From Hymenoscyphus infarciens (Eukaryota > Ascomycota > Leotiomycetes > Helotiales > Helotiaceae): a stretch of 64,000 bases of DNA. Shown here piece after piece: positions 12,430-23,760 of this stretch. Made by a program: the position numbers and the translations under genes. Numbering within the stretch: position 1 is the stretch's first letter; each line of letters begins with the position of its first letter. The notes beneath the pieces were generated by a model. That model worked only from the letters and a program-made list of their open reading frames with translations. It was not told where the DNA came from and made no database searches. The stretch spans positions 744,001 to 808,000 of the forward strand of contig LLCB01000001.1 of the NCBI GenBank assembly GCA_001414345.1. Reading direction: 5' to 3'.

Positions 12430-13140
12430 ATTGATGCTAATAAAATAGAAAGATATTCGAAAATGTGCTTATTTTTAAAGAAAAAGTCAAATAAATCAAG
12501 AAATTGGGTCAAAGATAACACATTACTTGAAAAATCATGAATTATAGAAACTCGGAAATGAGAATGTCATCGTAAAACAACCCACTTCATCAGAAATCTC
12601 CTAGTAAAAGAAGATAATCGAGAAGTTCAAAACCAGTAACTGTGACTCGAAAACAACAATGAAACACTCGCATTTCCAAGATCATCGAATAATAATCCTA
12701 ACTTTTAGCCATCTCCAAGTATAGGAGATGACTGAAAAATCTGAGAATATTACCATAAGAACCTAAAAACGAATGAAATTGCTGTAACGTGAATGTTCTG
12801 GTAAAATGCTCTGATTCTCCAAAAATCTCCGATCAAAAGAATAATTGAAGATTTCGAGAATAGTACCAACGAAATGAGAACTTGAAATAAAACTGCTATG
12901 ATTTAGAGTGCCTCATAAAAAACTCTGAATTTTTGAAAACCTCCTAATAAAAAGAGATAACTAAGAAATTCGAGAGTAGTATCAAAGAAATTGGAAAACG
13001 AATAAACGACCGGTGAACTGAATATCATCGCAAAGTACCCCGATTGTCTAACAATCTCCTATCAAAAAGAGATAATTTAGAAACTCGGGGGTAATGACGA
13101 CGAAATCAAGACACGAACGAAGTTGTGATAATTGAGATAT
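12430..13140. repeat. Diverged tandem array, five units of 114-115 bp
   Basis: A landmark of ATCTCC (ACCTCC in one unit) followed by a spaced AAAAAGAGATAA-like segment recurs at 12596, 12711, 12825, 12939 and 13054, a spacing of 115, 114, 114 and 115 bp. Around each landmark the units share a TCGAG(A)GTAG-type segment, a CGAAAT(G)AGA segment and a TCATCG(T)AAA segment. ATCTC and GAGAT can pair to form a small stem-loop in several units. A degraded unit may exist on each side. The array sits directly upstream of the start at 12392. It is not coding in any continuous frame. Confidence 0.85.
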
Positions 13141-13319
13141 CGTCGGATAAGGGCTCGTTAGGTCCAATTTTTTTCAAAAAGGATAAGAATTAGAGTTGCT
13201 CGGATGTGAGGGGTATGGCGAATGAAACAGAGCTACTTGGCTCTTCGTCGCATAACCTTTCAATTATTGAGAATTGTTTCAAAACAATCCAGATAATTGA
13301 GATGATGGAATGTAGACAT

Positions 13320-14160
13320 ATTGCCGAATAAAAGAATAGTAATGCGATGTTACTAGTAAAACCATTCTTTTAACCAGGAATGTTGCCAGAGATGGGAAAA
13401 TCGAAATCATCGCGGGTTGAAAGATAATTCAAGAAAAGAATAGCAACACGATATGTCTTGTAAAACTATTCTTCTAATAAAGGATGTTTCCGAAGATGAG
13501 AACAATAACAATCATCGAAGGCAGAAAGATCATTCATGAAAAGAAGAGCAATCCGATGTGACTCGTAAAGGCATTCTCTTTTTGAAAAATGTTTCCACTG
13601 ATGGAACAAGGGTGTTGTTTAGGTGTAGATGGAACGATGAAGGTGGGGACAGCAGTCAAAGGGTCACAGTAACTCAAACCGTTCTTCAAACACTGTTTGA
13701 AGAACATGAGACAAAGTAGACCTTCGAATGCAGAGCGGGCAATGATCGAACAATGCTACTCAAGCTTTGATAGTAACTTCATCAAGTTCCAGAACACTGT
13801 TCGAGGAATATACGAGATGGTAAAACTTTTGAAAGCAGAACGACAGCAGAGGAGAGTGTATTGCTATGCGAAAGTTCATCGCAACTGAATCATACCTTGA
13901 ACACTGTTCAAAGGAAATGAGAGAATAGATATCATCGAAGGCAAGAAGTATGAAACACTCAACGCGAGGTACATCATGGCTCGACAAAATCTCCAACAAT
14001 GTTTCGAGAGAATGAAAGGACACCGACCATCGAGGGGGTGAAGGATAATATGAAGCAAGATGGCCTTGGAAAGTACATCGAACAGCATACTAACCTTGAA
14101 GAATATGTCGATGAAAGGGACCAAGAAGGATGGTAAGACAATGCCAAAGCATGAATAAGT
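13320..14160. repeat. Second diverged tandem array, units about 97-108 bp
   Basis: AAAAGAATAG-like landmarks recur at 13330, 13434 and 13539 (104 and 105 bp apart). Farther right an AACACTGTT(T/C)GA(A)G landmark recurs near 13688, 13793, 13901 and, as ACAATGTTTCGAG, near 13997. Many units contain a core that reads on the minus strand CTTTCTGCCTTCGATGAT followed by TATT(G)TTCTCAT. Units are strongly diverged by substitution but the spacing is regular. No continuous reading frame crosses the array. Confidence 0.75.
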
Positions 14161-15694
14161 TGAAAGCAATGAGAGCTTTACCTCAACATGACTCCATGCA
14201 ATGTGGACCCCCCCCCCGAAGAAAGTTCAACATGGATAGGAAAGTAATGATGGATGTGCAACATGCTTGATGAAGGTATAAAGTGTTTGGGTAGTGTGTG
14301 ATAGCAATAGTAAGGTCAACACCAGATGACATTATCAAGTGATGAAGAGAATACAAAGCATCGTGATGACAACCAACACCCATCAAGTCAACAACACAAG
14401 ATACTATCAAGTGATGAGGAAAAGACGAAGCATTGTAATGACATACAATAGCAGTGATACATGATATGGGTGGATGAAGAAAGAGTAAGGACATGATTGA
14501 AGTACAAGGAGGTTGTGATGGTATGCGACACTGATGAAATACATGATGCATATCCAAGATGCTTCAGGTGTTTCACCAGTACATGACATCACCAACTCCA
14601 TTACCTCTTTTCTTTCTTCGGGAAGGAAGAGAGAGAAGAAGCAACGCGTATGTGGTGCCAATGGCGAGTGATAGTATAGAAGAAGGCCTTTGGAAAGAAG
14701 AGTGTGGGTAGAGACAACAGAATAGCGAAGCAGGTAGGACGCGTATTTGAATTGAGACTTGTAGCAACGACAATGAGGAGGAAGGAGGTATACCAAAATG
14801 AAGTTGGGAGTATTGGCAGTGATGTATAGGATGGACGACGAGGAATTGAGCTTACCGATGCGACAGCTTTGAAGTGTCTGCTGATATGAGGGGGACTGCG
14901 AGAGACTTGGTCAGCGTGGTCTTCGAAGGGGGGAGAAAGAACTGAGCTTACCAATACGCGTCGCGACTCTGCGATAAGACTGCGATGAGACTGGCAGAAA
15001 GAGCGACGAGGTTGGTGGGTCGAGGGGTGTGCGACGAGAACGATGGCAAGAGCGATTGGAGAAAAGAGGCTTCGAGGTACAAAGAGAAATGTTGTTCTGA
15101 AAATGATGCTCAGGCAAAGAGGACTGGGAGGAGTTGTGGAAGATGTTGGAGAAGGATGGAGGATTGAAGGTTGAGGAACAGACTGAAAAGTCTTTTATAG
15201 AAGGTGGGAGTGCAAGAAGGGCGCTAGTGCCACCCATGGGGTGCGAGGGGCTGGGGTGAGGGGGAAATTAGTTCAAGTTGGGGTCAATCATTGATAAGGG
15301 GAGGTGAACTTACTGGTGCTGGTAAAAGCAGCGGGAAGTTAAGAAAGAAACAATAGCCTATTGACGCGTCAAGGCTCTTGCACACCCCAACAGCACGCTG
15401 GTGAGATGAATAATGTTGAAGCTGCAACGAGGTGTTAGTAAAAGTTAATAATTCAGAAGATAGAAGCTGTTTTTCTACCTACATTTTGCAGCAAGACTGC
15501 CAGAACTGCTGTGTTTTGCACACAACTGCGTGGCCCAAATAGGCAGTGCTGTGAAAGAATCTTCTCGCTTACTGATGATTGGCGAGGTGCGAAATTGCGT
15601 TCACTGACGGAGCGGAAGGATACAACCGAGCTAGCGCGGCAGCTGTGAAGTAATTTCGTGCTTCGCTAAGAGTTGCCGATAGAAGAGTGCGCTC
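14161..15694. other. Repeat-derived non-coding stretch with splice-like motifs on minus strand
   Basis: Two units near 14334 and 14406 share an ATCAAGTGATGA(A/G)GA segment with a following GAAGCAT(C/T)GT segment. Farther right the motif GA(A/G)CTGAGCTTACC(A/G)AT occurs near 14846 and 14940. Read on the minus strand these are GTAAGCTCA donor-like sites followed by pyrimidine-rich sequence. Several overlapping minus-strand frames of 62-129 codons exist but none is clearly protein coding. A spliced non-coding transcript is possible and unproven. Confidence 0.4.
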
Positions 15695-15756
15695 TTGGCT
15701 TCTGGACTTCATGCCATCTCTTGGCTTCTGGACATGGCATGAAGTCCAGAAGCCAA
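15695..15756. repeat. Perfect 23 bp inverted repeat (hairpin)
   Basis: The arm at 15695-15717 (starting TTGGCTTCTGGACTTC) is the exact reverse complement of 15734-15756. The 16 bp spacer contains a second direct copy of the TCTTGGCTTCTGGAC part of the arm, so two alternative hairpins are possible. No coding role is evident. Confidence 0.9.
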
Positions 15757-15885
15757 AGGACTAAAGCATTTTTCTCTCATGAGAGAATTACATGGAAGAG
15801 CCATGAAATGGTTGGCTGGATTGCGCCTGAGGGTTGCGAATATGCTTGGATTGAGGCACAACTCAGCCAAAGTCTCGTGAGAATG

Positions 15886-15931
15886 CCATGGAAGAGCTGA
15901 AGGCTTATTGTTTGAAACAGCTCTTCCATGG
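15886..15931. repeat. Perfect 14 bp inverted repeat (hairpin)
   Basis: CCATGGAAGAGCTG at 15886-15899 is exactly complementary to CAGCTCTTCCATGG at 15918-15931, around an 18 base loop. A GAGGCACAAC direct repeat flanks it on both sides (about 15853 and 15939), which suggests a duplicated-and-inverted local structure together with the hairpin at 15695. Confidence 0.88.
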
Positions 15932-16379
15932 CTCAAGTGAGGCACAACCTCATTGGTGTGCGATATGGACAATTGAGTAAAAGAAGGTTGGTTTTGAGGG
16001 CAAAAAACCTGTTTTTATGCCCAAATAGGCATTGAGCCAAGACTAGAGAAGCAGACACGCCAAGAAAAAAGAGGCTATACCGTCTGAACAATAGCTACAT
16101 GTGATACGATAGGCAGATGACCTGATTCATGGCGTTATACTTGGCAATCAGGAAGTGAATAGAGAGATTTGATGTTCAAAGCTGAACATGAACGCCATTT
16201 TCTCAGCCAAATGAAGTCTAGTTAGCTTTCAGCTTTGAATGGGTGAAGGGGGGACAGCTAATAAGTAGATCTGCTGCGAGAAATGTATTTAAATTGGCCA
16301 CAAAGTACCTAAAACATAGAGGTGTTGTTGAAGTGAGAACATAGGAGATAGAATTAATGTTTTGAAAATACTACTCTCT
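15932..16379. other. Intergenic, nothing recognised
   Basis: Unique-looking sequence of ordinary composition between the hairpins and the AT-rich relic. A run of Gs (GGGGGGAC) occurs near 16248. No open frame or repeat with support was seen. Confidence 0.5.
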
Positions 16380-18190
16380 AGATTTTTTGATTTCCTTCTC
16401 GGACTTGGTAGAGTACATAGACTTGGTCGTGATTATATTTTTTACTGAATTTAAATCGATGGTCTAGAGCTTATTTTAGGCCAAAACGGATTTACAAATA
16501 CGTAGCTTACCTAAGCGAGAGCACCCCTATGAACTATCTCGAGGAGAATTCTTAGCCAAAAGCATCCACTTTAATTATATCTGTATTAAGCTAGTTATTA
16601 GACTTCTAGAAAGAAGCTCTAGTATATTTTAAATCCTCCGAGGCGTTTCTATATATCTAATATCCTTACTTAAAAGTAATAGCTTTTTTCACTACTATCT
16701 TTATTTTATTTCTAATCTATAATTAAGTGATTAGAAAACTAGATTCTATTTATTATTTAGTTAAGGATTTCCACTTAATAAATCTATATATACCTTTAAT
16801 AAATAAGTTGTTCAACTTTAGACACTAGAGTAGCTATCTATTAATAACAAAAGCTCTAAAGACAAAGCGGTAGTAACTAATTTCTGTCTCTAGTTGTCTC
16901 AAGCCTTAACTATATTAGAACAGTAATAACCAATTGTTCTAAATATCTAGGTTAATAATTTAGATAATTTCAATTTTTTAAGATTATTACTTAGATTTTT
17001 CAAAATAGGCGGAATAATAAGAACTATAATTCTAGAGTAGATACCAGTATCTACTAGTTCTATCCCTCTTACTACGAGAGAAAGTAGGTATAGAAAGAAG
17101 GTAGATAATATCTAAAATTCTCACTTCATAGCCTGTCTCTCTTTAGGTCGCAAAGGTACGCTAGAAGAGATACTTAAAATACATCGCTTAATAAAGGATT
17201 ATTCGACATTAATAAACTTTCTTCCTCTTAGAAAATAAAAGGGAAATTTGGTTTCAATAATAGACAGGCTAGTGAGATCACTATGCTAATTGTTATAGTA
17301 TTAAATACTTAGTAAAATTCTATGAAACTACTCTCTAGGTCTAGCGTAATACTTCTAGTAGACTCTCCTAGTGATTTAGACTTACTTAGCCTTCTTAGTA
17401 GCTCGGTTAAAGATATATTTACTAGCTTCGAAGCCTCTAATAGAGAAGAGCATAGATTAGAAGCAGAGAAGAGTAAGTATTAACAAGTCTATTAAAGCTA
17501 GAAATAAAATAAAATCTTCTTGAATTTAGGTCAAATTTCTTATTCTCTTTTATATAACTAAGCTAAAATACGCCTCTTTAGATACTTAAGTTTCTAGAGT
17601 AGAGATTTAGCTAAAAGCTTTAAAAGACAGTGTAGTTAGAAGTATTATTACTATAAAATACTAGAGTATCTTAGTAGTACGTATTTGTTTTCGTTAATAT
17701 ACTATAATAATATCGTGATATTATATAGTATACTACTTATAGTAAAACCTCTACTTAGTAGCTATAAAAAAGCGATATTTAGCTACGCTATCTAAAGTAA
17801 TTTATATTTAACTCTATATTCTTTACTCTTCTTCTTAATATCTCTCTCTTTATAATACTTAATATCTATTATAAATACTTTTCATTAATCTATATATAAA
17901 AGTTTTTATTTTTAGAAAGAAAAAAATATATATATTAAGTAATTTCCTTTTCTTTTAGTATTATTAGAATCTGTCTATCGTAGTAATATCGTAATATTAT
18001 ATAAAAAACTAATACTATAAATAGTAATACTATTCGGTATCGTAGTATTTAACTAGTGTAATTAGTATATATTAAAGTAGGTTCTATCGATATTATCGTA
18101 GTAGTATGATATTTTGGAGACTAGAAGTAATACTAGTAAAAGAGCTAGTTTAGCTTTAGATCTTAATATATTATTTATGTTTAGTTGTTT
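16380..18190. mobile_element. AT-rich decayed repeat relic, family not identified
   Basis: Composition changes abruptly to TA-rich sequence in which TAG, TAA and TTA triplets fill all six frames; no frame reaches 60 codons in 1.8 kb. This matches the look of the RIP-decayed retroelement at 43-51 kb. The part at 17640-18120 contains repeated TAGTA/ATATCGTAATAT-type motifs that might be element ends. I could not find terminal repeats or a readable domain, so the call is from composition only. Confidence 0.45.
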
Positions 18191-21100
18191 ATTTTTTGGC
18201 TTCTCTATCTTATTACTCTATCAAGCCAAGAAGACTCAAAAAGAATCAAATGAGGTAATCATTCAGTTGTCTAAAAAGACCTAAAAGAAAGATAATAAAT
18301 TCACAAGTAGACAATGTGCAAAGAACAGCAAACAACACTTCACTGAAAAATAAGTAACCCCACGCCTTTCCTCATTCAGTTCTCTTCCAATTGCTTCTCC
18401 CTCGCCTCAATCTTGCAGCGAGAACCAATTCACTTCCCAGAAGCGTTTCCAGAAAGAACCACTATTCGGCAAGACTTGCAGCGAGCAGAACAGACATAGA
18501 CACGTCCAGCCGGCAACTTCCGGAATTGCAATGCTGCTTTTAAGTAGTCAAAAAGCCGCTAGCACTCCAGCAGGTTCTGATCCCTGTCTATCAGTGTGAA
18601 AAGTCTTTTTGCTAGCGTTCTATGATAGCAGCCCTAGGGACAAGGCTAAAATAGAGGAGGCTGGGCTGCCTATGGAGTCAACCTGAGGCAGTGAGGCTTG
18701 GTGGTCGTTCTTGCAAAGTGCAAGAGAGGATAAAGTACTTGGCTATTGATAGTCCTTCAGGATTTGCTTCAGTAATTGTGTAGAAATGATGATTTCTTGT
18801 AAGCCTATGGAAGTTAATTGAACGCTTGTTGAACTTTCAAGATTCAAGTGCTGTATTTACAAAATTGTGTGTACGTGATGAAACAACTTGAGCTCGAAAC
18901 GAAGCTATCCCAGGTTTCGAAGAGGAATGGAGGGTGGGGAGAACTGATTATAGCTTCAATTCATTGATTTAGAAGAATGGAACAAGAGAAAGTACATGGG
19001 ACCTTGCAGAACCTTCAAGTGACAACAACAGAAGTAAGGATCGTGACAGTGAAACCAGAACCCCCTCCTGCAAAATGACTTCTTCTTTCTCGACGATACT
19101 CTCCCCGTCATAATTCGATACAGAATTACGTTCTTCGGTTCCCTTTCATTCTCATTTCCCACGAACCATCGCATCACTTCGGCACTTGCATCATGTACAA
19201 GTCCATCAATACCTCAACTCGCTAGCTGGTTGACCGGCCGAGTTTGCCATACGCGGAAAACTCCAGCTTGACGTCCTGTCAGTCAAACAACGGGCCCCTC
19301 AATCTCTCCATACATGAAGGTACCTCAACTCTTAGATGGCAATTGGCAGTTGTTTTCCACGGTCGCCAGTATAGCAATTTCTTCTCTCTCAAAAGCACAC
19401 AATCACCGCTAACTCCAACGAGTACCAGGCAAAATACAAACCTCTCCCCTCGAAAGTACAACAGATTCATCGAGATCAGAACGCGAACGAACAACCTGAG
19501 TACAAGGAATACGGGATATACGCCAGAAGATACACTCAATGAGGAGGCATGGCGGTCGGGAATGGGAAAATCTACACGGAATAAGCCACGGCTGTCGAAC
19601 AGTACCGGACAATTAGATGGGGCATTGTATATCTAAGATACCATGTTTGCAGAGTAGCAGATTCAAATACAAGTGTGTTTAGAATATGACCCCATACCGG
19701 AGGGCCTTGTATTCAAACCACACGAGAAGTATCCTGACACGAACCAGAACAAGGAGCACGATGAATATAAGGGATAGACACATAAGGAGAAGGCCAGAAT
19801 TTTTGGAAATAGGGAAAACTACACGGAAGAGGCGATGGCTGTCAAGTAGCGGAGTATCATGGAGCACACTGCGTATCAAGTCTACCAAGTAATAGGCAAG
19901 GGGATTTCTTGGAAACTAGACTCCATATTCGAGCCATGAAGTAAACAGTTTACACTATGACACTTGATACCTACTAGGTTTCACTATAAGAGAGAGTAGT
20001 ATTAATGACTGAGAAGAATCAACTTATTTTCAATCGCAAGTTAAACATGGCATAAACCATCAGAGTAGAGCCTTTATGTTTCCCCGCGAGGAAGCCGGGA
20101 TATTTCAGAAAGTGACAACAAGAGTAACGTATCAGCGGAAGAGGAGTGACCTTTTAGTTAGCCTTCAGAAATCCTCAGATCACTATTCCAAGCCCGGGAG
20201 GAGGATATTCAAAGCATGGCACTCTGTGAAAACGCACTCTCGGGCTTCTCCGCTCAGTATTTACACAGAACACATTCTGCCTTCCTCAGCTCGTAAGCCA
20301 CAAATGCTATCTCGGAACTTTCGCAGATTATGTGACAATCGTGGAGCAGACGGAGAGAGAGAGATCTTTTGGTAAAGGATCTACGGAATAGACCAAGCGA
20401 TTCGTGGTCGTCGACATCCCAAGAACTGCTCATGATCCCGACGGGCGAGCATCCGCATCCGCAGACGCAAAATCATATCCGGGTCGTTTTTATCCAGCTG
20501 GCAGTAGACGTAGCTACCCTTCCAATAAGTCCCAGGGCTCCCCGAGCAGAGAAAGAATACTAATCCAGAAGACTGAATAGTTCCGAACAATATCCTGCTA
20601 TCCAATCTCCAAACCTTCACGCCCGAAACAACCACGATAACTTCATCACCTCTCCTCCTCGAGCTGGAACGCCTGCCCCAAAATGCAAAGAAAGCACGAA
20701 TATCACGCGGCGCCGCATGGCATGAAGGCAGAAAGGAAGCAGAGAGATACGCGAGGGCATAAATTCAGAAATTCAAGAAGACCGGATACTGGAATAGGTT
20801 CTGCTGTATACTTGCACACATAACGGAACTCGAAATCCAGGGATCGACTGGAAGAGATGGTATCTACTGGATCGCTGAGTTACATGAGGAAGAGGCGAGC
20901 AAGTGCGAGTCGCAGGGAATCCATGGTAAGGATCACAAGAAAACTCACGAATACCACTATTATTCCGTGTGAATAATAATATTGAAAGGAACACCTGGAG
21001 CTCAAATGACAGGTACTGTTGGGATAGTTAATGGCAGTTAGGACTTCGCCAGGGAATGAAGCTCTTCTATCTGCGATGACGACTGCATGATATGGGGAAA

Positions 21101-21684
21101 AGCCAGTGGCAATGTGACGACCCAAGAATAAGGGAACAGCAGTTAACGCCTTGGGAAATACAAGGGAGGGGGGAAGTTGGGATCAAGTGAGCTAGTTTGG
21201 CACGTCCATAACTGAACTGTCAAAGGAAAAAGAGGTTAGTTTACGAGCTATCAAGTTCTGGGACCATGTAATTGTGACGGGATACCTTGGGAAACGGCGG
21301 ATCGTCTGCCAAAGGATAGGAAAACTTTCTAGGACAGCGATAAAACCATACACTACATGTTAGACAAGTGGTAAAATTAAGTTGGCAAGAATTCCTGTCT
21401 ACATCCATCTCACCACCACTTCAACGCCCAATTTTATCTAGTAAAGTTCTTAGCTTTTCCTTGGTTACTAGCTAAGAAAGTCCCCCATCCTCATTCTTAT
21501 TTTATCGCGGATCACCCAAAGATATCAAGGAATTCTTAAGTTCAGCAGCATGGAGCGTATGAAAATCAATTTGAGCGACGAAGGAGGGAATGACTTTCAG
21601 GACTCCTACGGTCATATGCTACCCTGTGTCTCAGGGCAAACCCGAAAAACAATTACCCTTCTGACCACCGATTTTCCAGAGATC
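18191..21684. other. Intergenic, no supported gene
   Basis: Normal GC content returns. Frames such as 130 codons at 19244-19636 and 99 codons at 20076-20375 (plus) show no motif. A diverged direct duplication occurs at about 19470-19890 (separate entry). The rest shows nothing I can name. Confidence 0.45.
19470..19890. repeat. Diverged direct duplication, period about 240 bp
   Basis: The segment around 19560-19635 (GGGAAAATCTACACGGAATA, then GGCTGTCGAACAG and GCATTGTATATCTAAG) matches the segment around 19800-19885 (GGGAAAACTACACGGAAGAG, then GGCTGTCAAGTAG and ACTGCGTATCAAG). The matched positions are 240 bp apart. Upstream parts also match weakly (GAACGCGAACGAACAAC with GACACGAACCAGAACAAGG). 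It may be an old tandem duplication of a non-coding unit. Confidence 0.6.
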
Positions 21685-22092
21685 TTACAAGACACCCAAG
21701 GCACCTTGATCTCCGCGCTCAAAAAACCACCATGCCACCTCCAAAGCATACTCAACTCCTACGCGTGCTACTGGATTGCCGTGGGAAATCCAGGTGATCC
21801 AACTCGCGATTCTCTCCCCATGATCAGACCATTGGTATCGTAGTATTAGTGCCCCGTAATGGGTTCTAAATTGAAATGGAAAGCAATACCTCCATGTCGT
21901 CCACTGGCCATGGTCCCTTTTATTGTATAAATCGAGCCATTGAGCGTTTCGGTATGTTTGGCGGATGAGGCCCAAGAATGATAGGTTCTTTGGTCTACTG
22001 GTCTCCGCGATGCTTTCCTCGTCGTCAAAGTCCTCGATGAGTGATTCGTCGATCGTGAGTCGGTATAAGATTCGAAGAGGAAAGAATGGCAT
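21685..22092 (-). CDS. Possible small protein of unknown function
   Basis: An uninterrupted frame of 135 codons starts at an ATG (MPFFPLRILYRLTIDESL) and ends at 21685. It is rich in Trp and aromatic residues (WTTWRYCFPFQFRTHYGA and WITWISHGNPVARVGVEYA), with an acidic EDFDDEES segment near the start. Composition looks more protein-like than neighbouring frames. A GTAAGTAC donor and a GCGTCAG acceptor lie upstream at about 22202 and 22132, so an upstream exon is possible, but frames did not join cleanly. A 97-codon frame on the opposite strand (21550-21843) overlaps it. It could be a pseudogene fragment or chance. Confidence 0.3.
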   Translation of the reverse strand: MPFFPLRILYRLTIDESLIEDFDDEESIAETSRPKNLSFLGLIRQTYRNAQWLDLYNKRDHGQWTTWRYCFPFQFRTHYGALILRYQWSDHGERIASWITWISHGNPVARVGVEYALEVAWWFFERGDQGALGVL

Positions 22093-22808
22093 TGTACCAC
22101 GGCTGAAGGGGACGCAGGGATTGAACAACCTGACGCGTGTAGATATGATGATTCTGTTTGATCAGCAGCTGTTTAGAAAGTTGACTGTCTTTGTACTTAC
22201 GTAGTTGTGGAAAATGATTGATATCCTGAGCCTAGTTGTCACTGCTGCAAGAAGAACTCCTATGCGCGGATGTGATGTTCCCTTCAGAATATCAAAGGTT
22301 GCACCTACATTTCTAGCCTTCTTCTTCAGATCGGAGTTCGGCAAGTATAACTTCCGCTGGCCAAAATCTGTCCCATGCTATTGGTCCTAGCAACTTTCAC
22401 TTCAAGTCGTAAGCGAAACTTGCACTTTGTCCGCACCCAAACCAAACCAAACTACCTGACTTTCACAGTTTACCACAATTTACACTCTGAAGTCCATGTC
22501 CCTCTTCATCAAGAGTCATTTGATCTCTCAGAGAGAAGCACCAAAGGAATGCCACAATATCCCCCCCCCTATTCATTTCGGTCAAAGAAGGGGGTGATTT
22601 GCCAATCGCTTATCGCTTATCGCTTATCAGACCAATCACAACTCACAACCCACCTTCACAAAAGAAGAGCCACAGCCCTTTTAAGTTTATCTAAACAAGT
22701 ACAATGCTTCTACCGTGGGCATTTAGTTCCAAGAACAAGACCTGCCTCTTTCATCTCCAAACTTTTCCCTTTCTTACTAATTAAATACCAATCCCAAGTT
22801 TTTGGATA

Positions 22809-23302
22809 AAGTGAGTTGCGAGTTAAGCTTCCCTTTTAACGATATTTTGTAAACCGTGCGTTTTTAGAGAGAAAAAATTCCCTCTTAAAAACAGAAAACT
22901 AAAGTACTCTTTTAGATATACGACCTAGCTAGAAAGAACCGCTATATCTTCTTATACCTCCTCTCTATTTATTACTATATCTAAGTAAGTATACTAAGAA
23001 TAAACTTAAGAATACTTAATTCTTTAAAAAACCTCTTTTTATAAGAAAAATTTTCATACCTCTATAATTCTACTAAGACCCCTTAAAAATTTGAACATAT
23101 ATCTAAGTATCTGTTTTCTTCCTAAAAAGTTTATAGAGTAAGAAAGGGGATATAGAGCTCTTATTAGCTATTCTCGAGGATATAATAACATATGTTATTA
23201 TTAAGTAAAGAGAGAAAGAGTGTCTAGGTAAAAAGTTTTTTTTCTAAAAAAGCACAGTTTACAAAATACCGTCAAAAGGGAAGCTTAACTTGCAACTAAC
23301 TG
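22809..23302. mobile_element. TA-flanked inverted-repeat element (MITE), copy 2
   Basis: Same family as the element at 7634-8181: the left end reads AAGTGAGTTGCGAGTTAAGC, the right end in reverse complement CAGTTAGTTGCAAGTTAAGC. TA lies outside both ends (22807-22808 and 23303-23304). At 494 bp it is about 54 bp shorter than copy 1, and internal blocks (CTAGCTAGAAAGAAC, CTCTCTATTTA, AAGTATACTA(C)GAATAAACT) align with small deletions. No coding capacity. Most differences between copies appear to be transitions, as RIP would give. Confidence 0.85.
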
Positions 23303-23389
23303 TAAGCATTTGTGTACAGGAGCTTTTACACTAGTGATTATTTTTCCATCTCAGTAGAGAATTATAAAGACCGTTTGAACTTTTACGCG

Positions 23390-23760
23390 GTGTGGTTAGC
23401 TGGAAAGCTGCTTCAGAGTAGTTGCTAGTTGAGTAAGTTCCTTGATTTGAATATCCTTCTTCTTTTTAGTTGGTAATATCGTCGTTTTTCTTCGCTTTTA
23501 CGTCTCTCTTCCTATAGAATCATAGGTTTTATTTAGAAAAAGTTAGTGCAATTTCCATGATTAGAATATCTTTCTTCTCTTAGATAGAGCATTGTTGTTC
23601 CTCTCTTTACTATTACGTCGAGACCTTGTTGAGGGGTTAAAGATATTTCATCGAAAGTAGAAAGTAAGTTTTTTCTTAAATTTAGCTTTCTTCTCTTCAA
23701 TAGTGTATTGTTACTCCTTCATTTAGTTTTACGTTACTATCACTAGGGTTTTCTTAAACT
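23390..23760. repeat. Diverged tandem array, about three units of 105-120 bp
   Basis: Three units share the order GTAAGTT or AGTTAGTG, then a GAATATC(T/C)TTCTTCT block ending in a TTAG or ATAG, then (A)TTGTT(G/A)TTCCT and TTTTACG or ATTACG. The units begin near 23430, 23540 and 23660. The first unit also contains GGAAAGCTGCTTCA, found again as AGAAAGCTGTTTCA at about 27168. The array therefore shares a family with that at 27.2-27.7 kb. Confidence 0.7.

Noticed and set aside
12430..14160. CRISPR-like array
   Set aside because: Eukaryotic context, units diverged along their full length, and no constant repeat with unique spacers.
22375..22809. 144-codon plus-strand frame ending at the MITE border
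   Set aside because: Composition is driven by short repeats (TCGCTTATCGCTTATC) and its end coincides with the element. Looks like chance.
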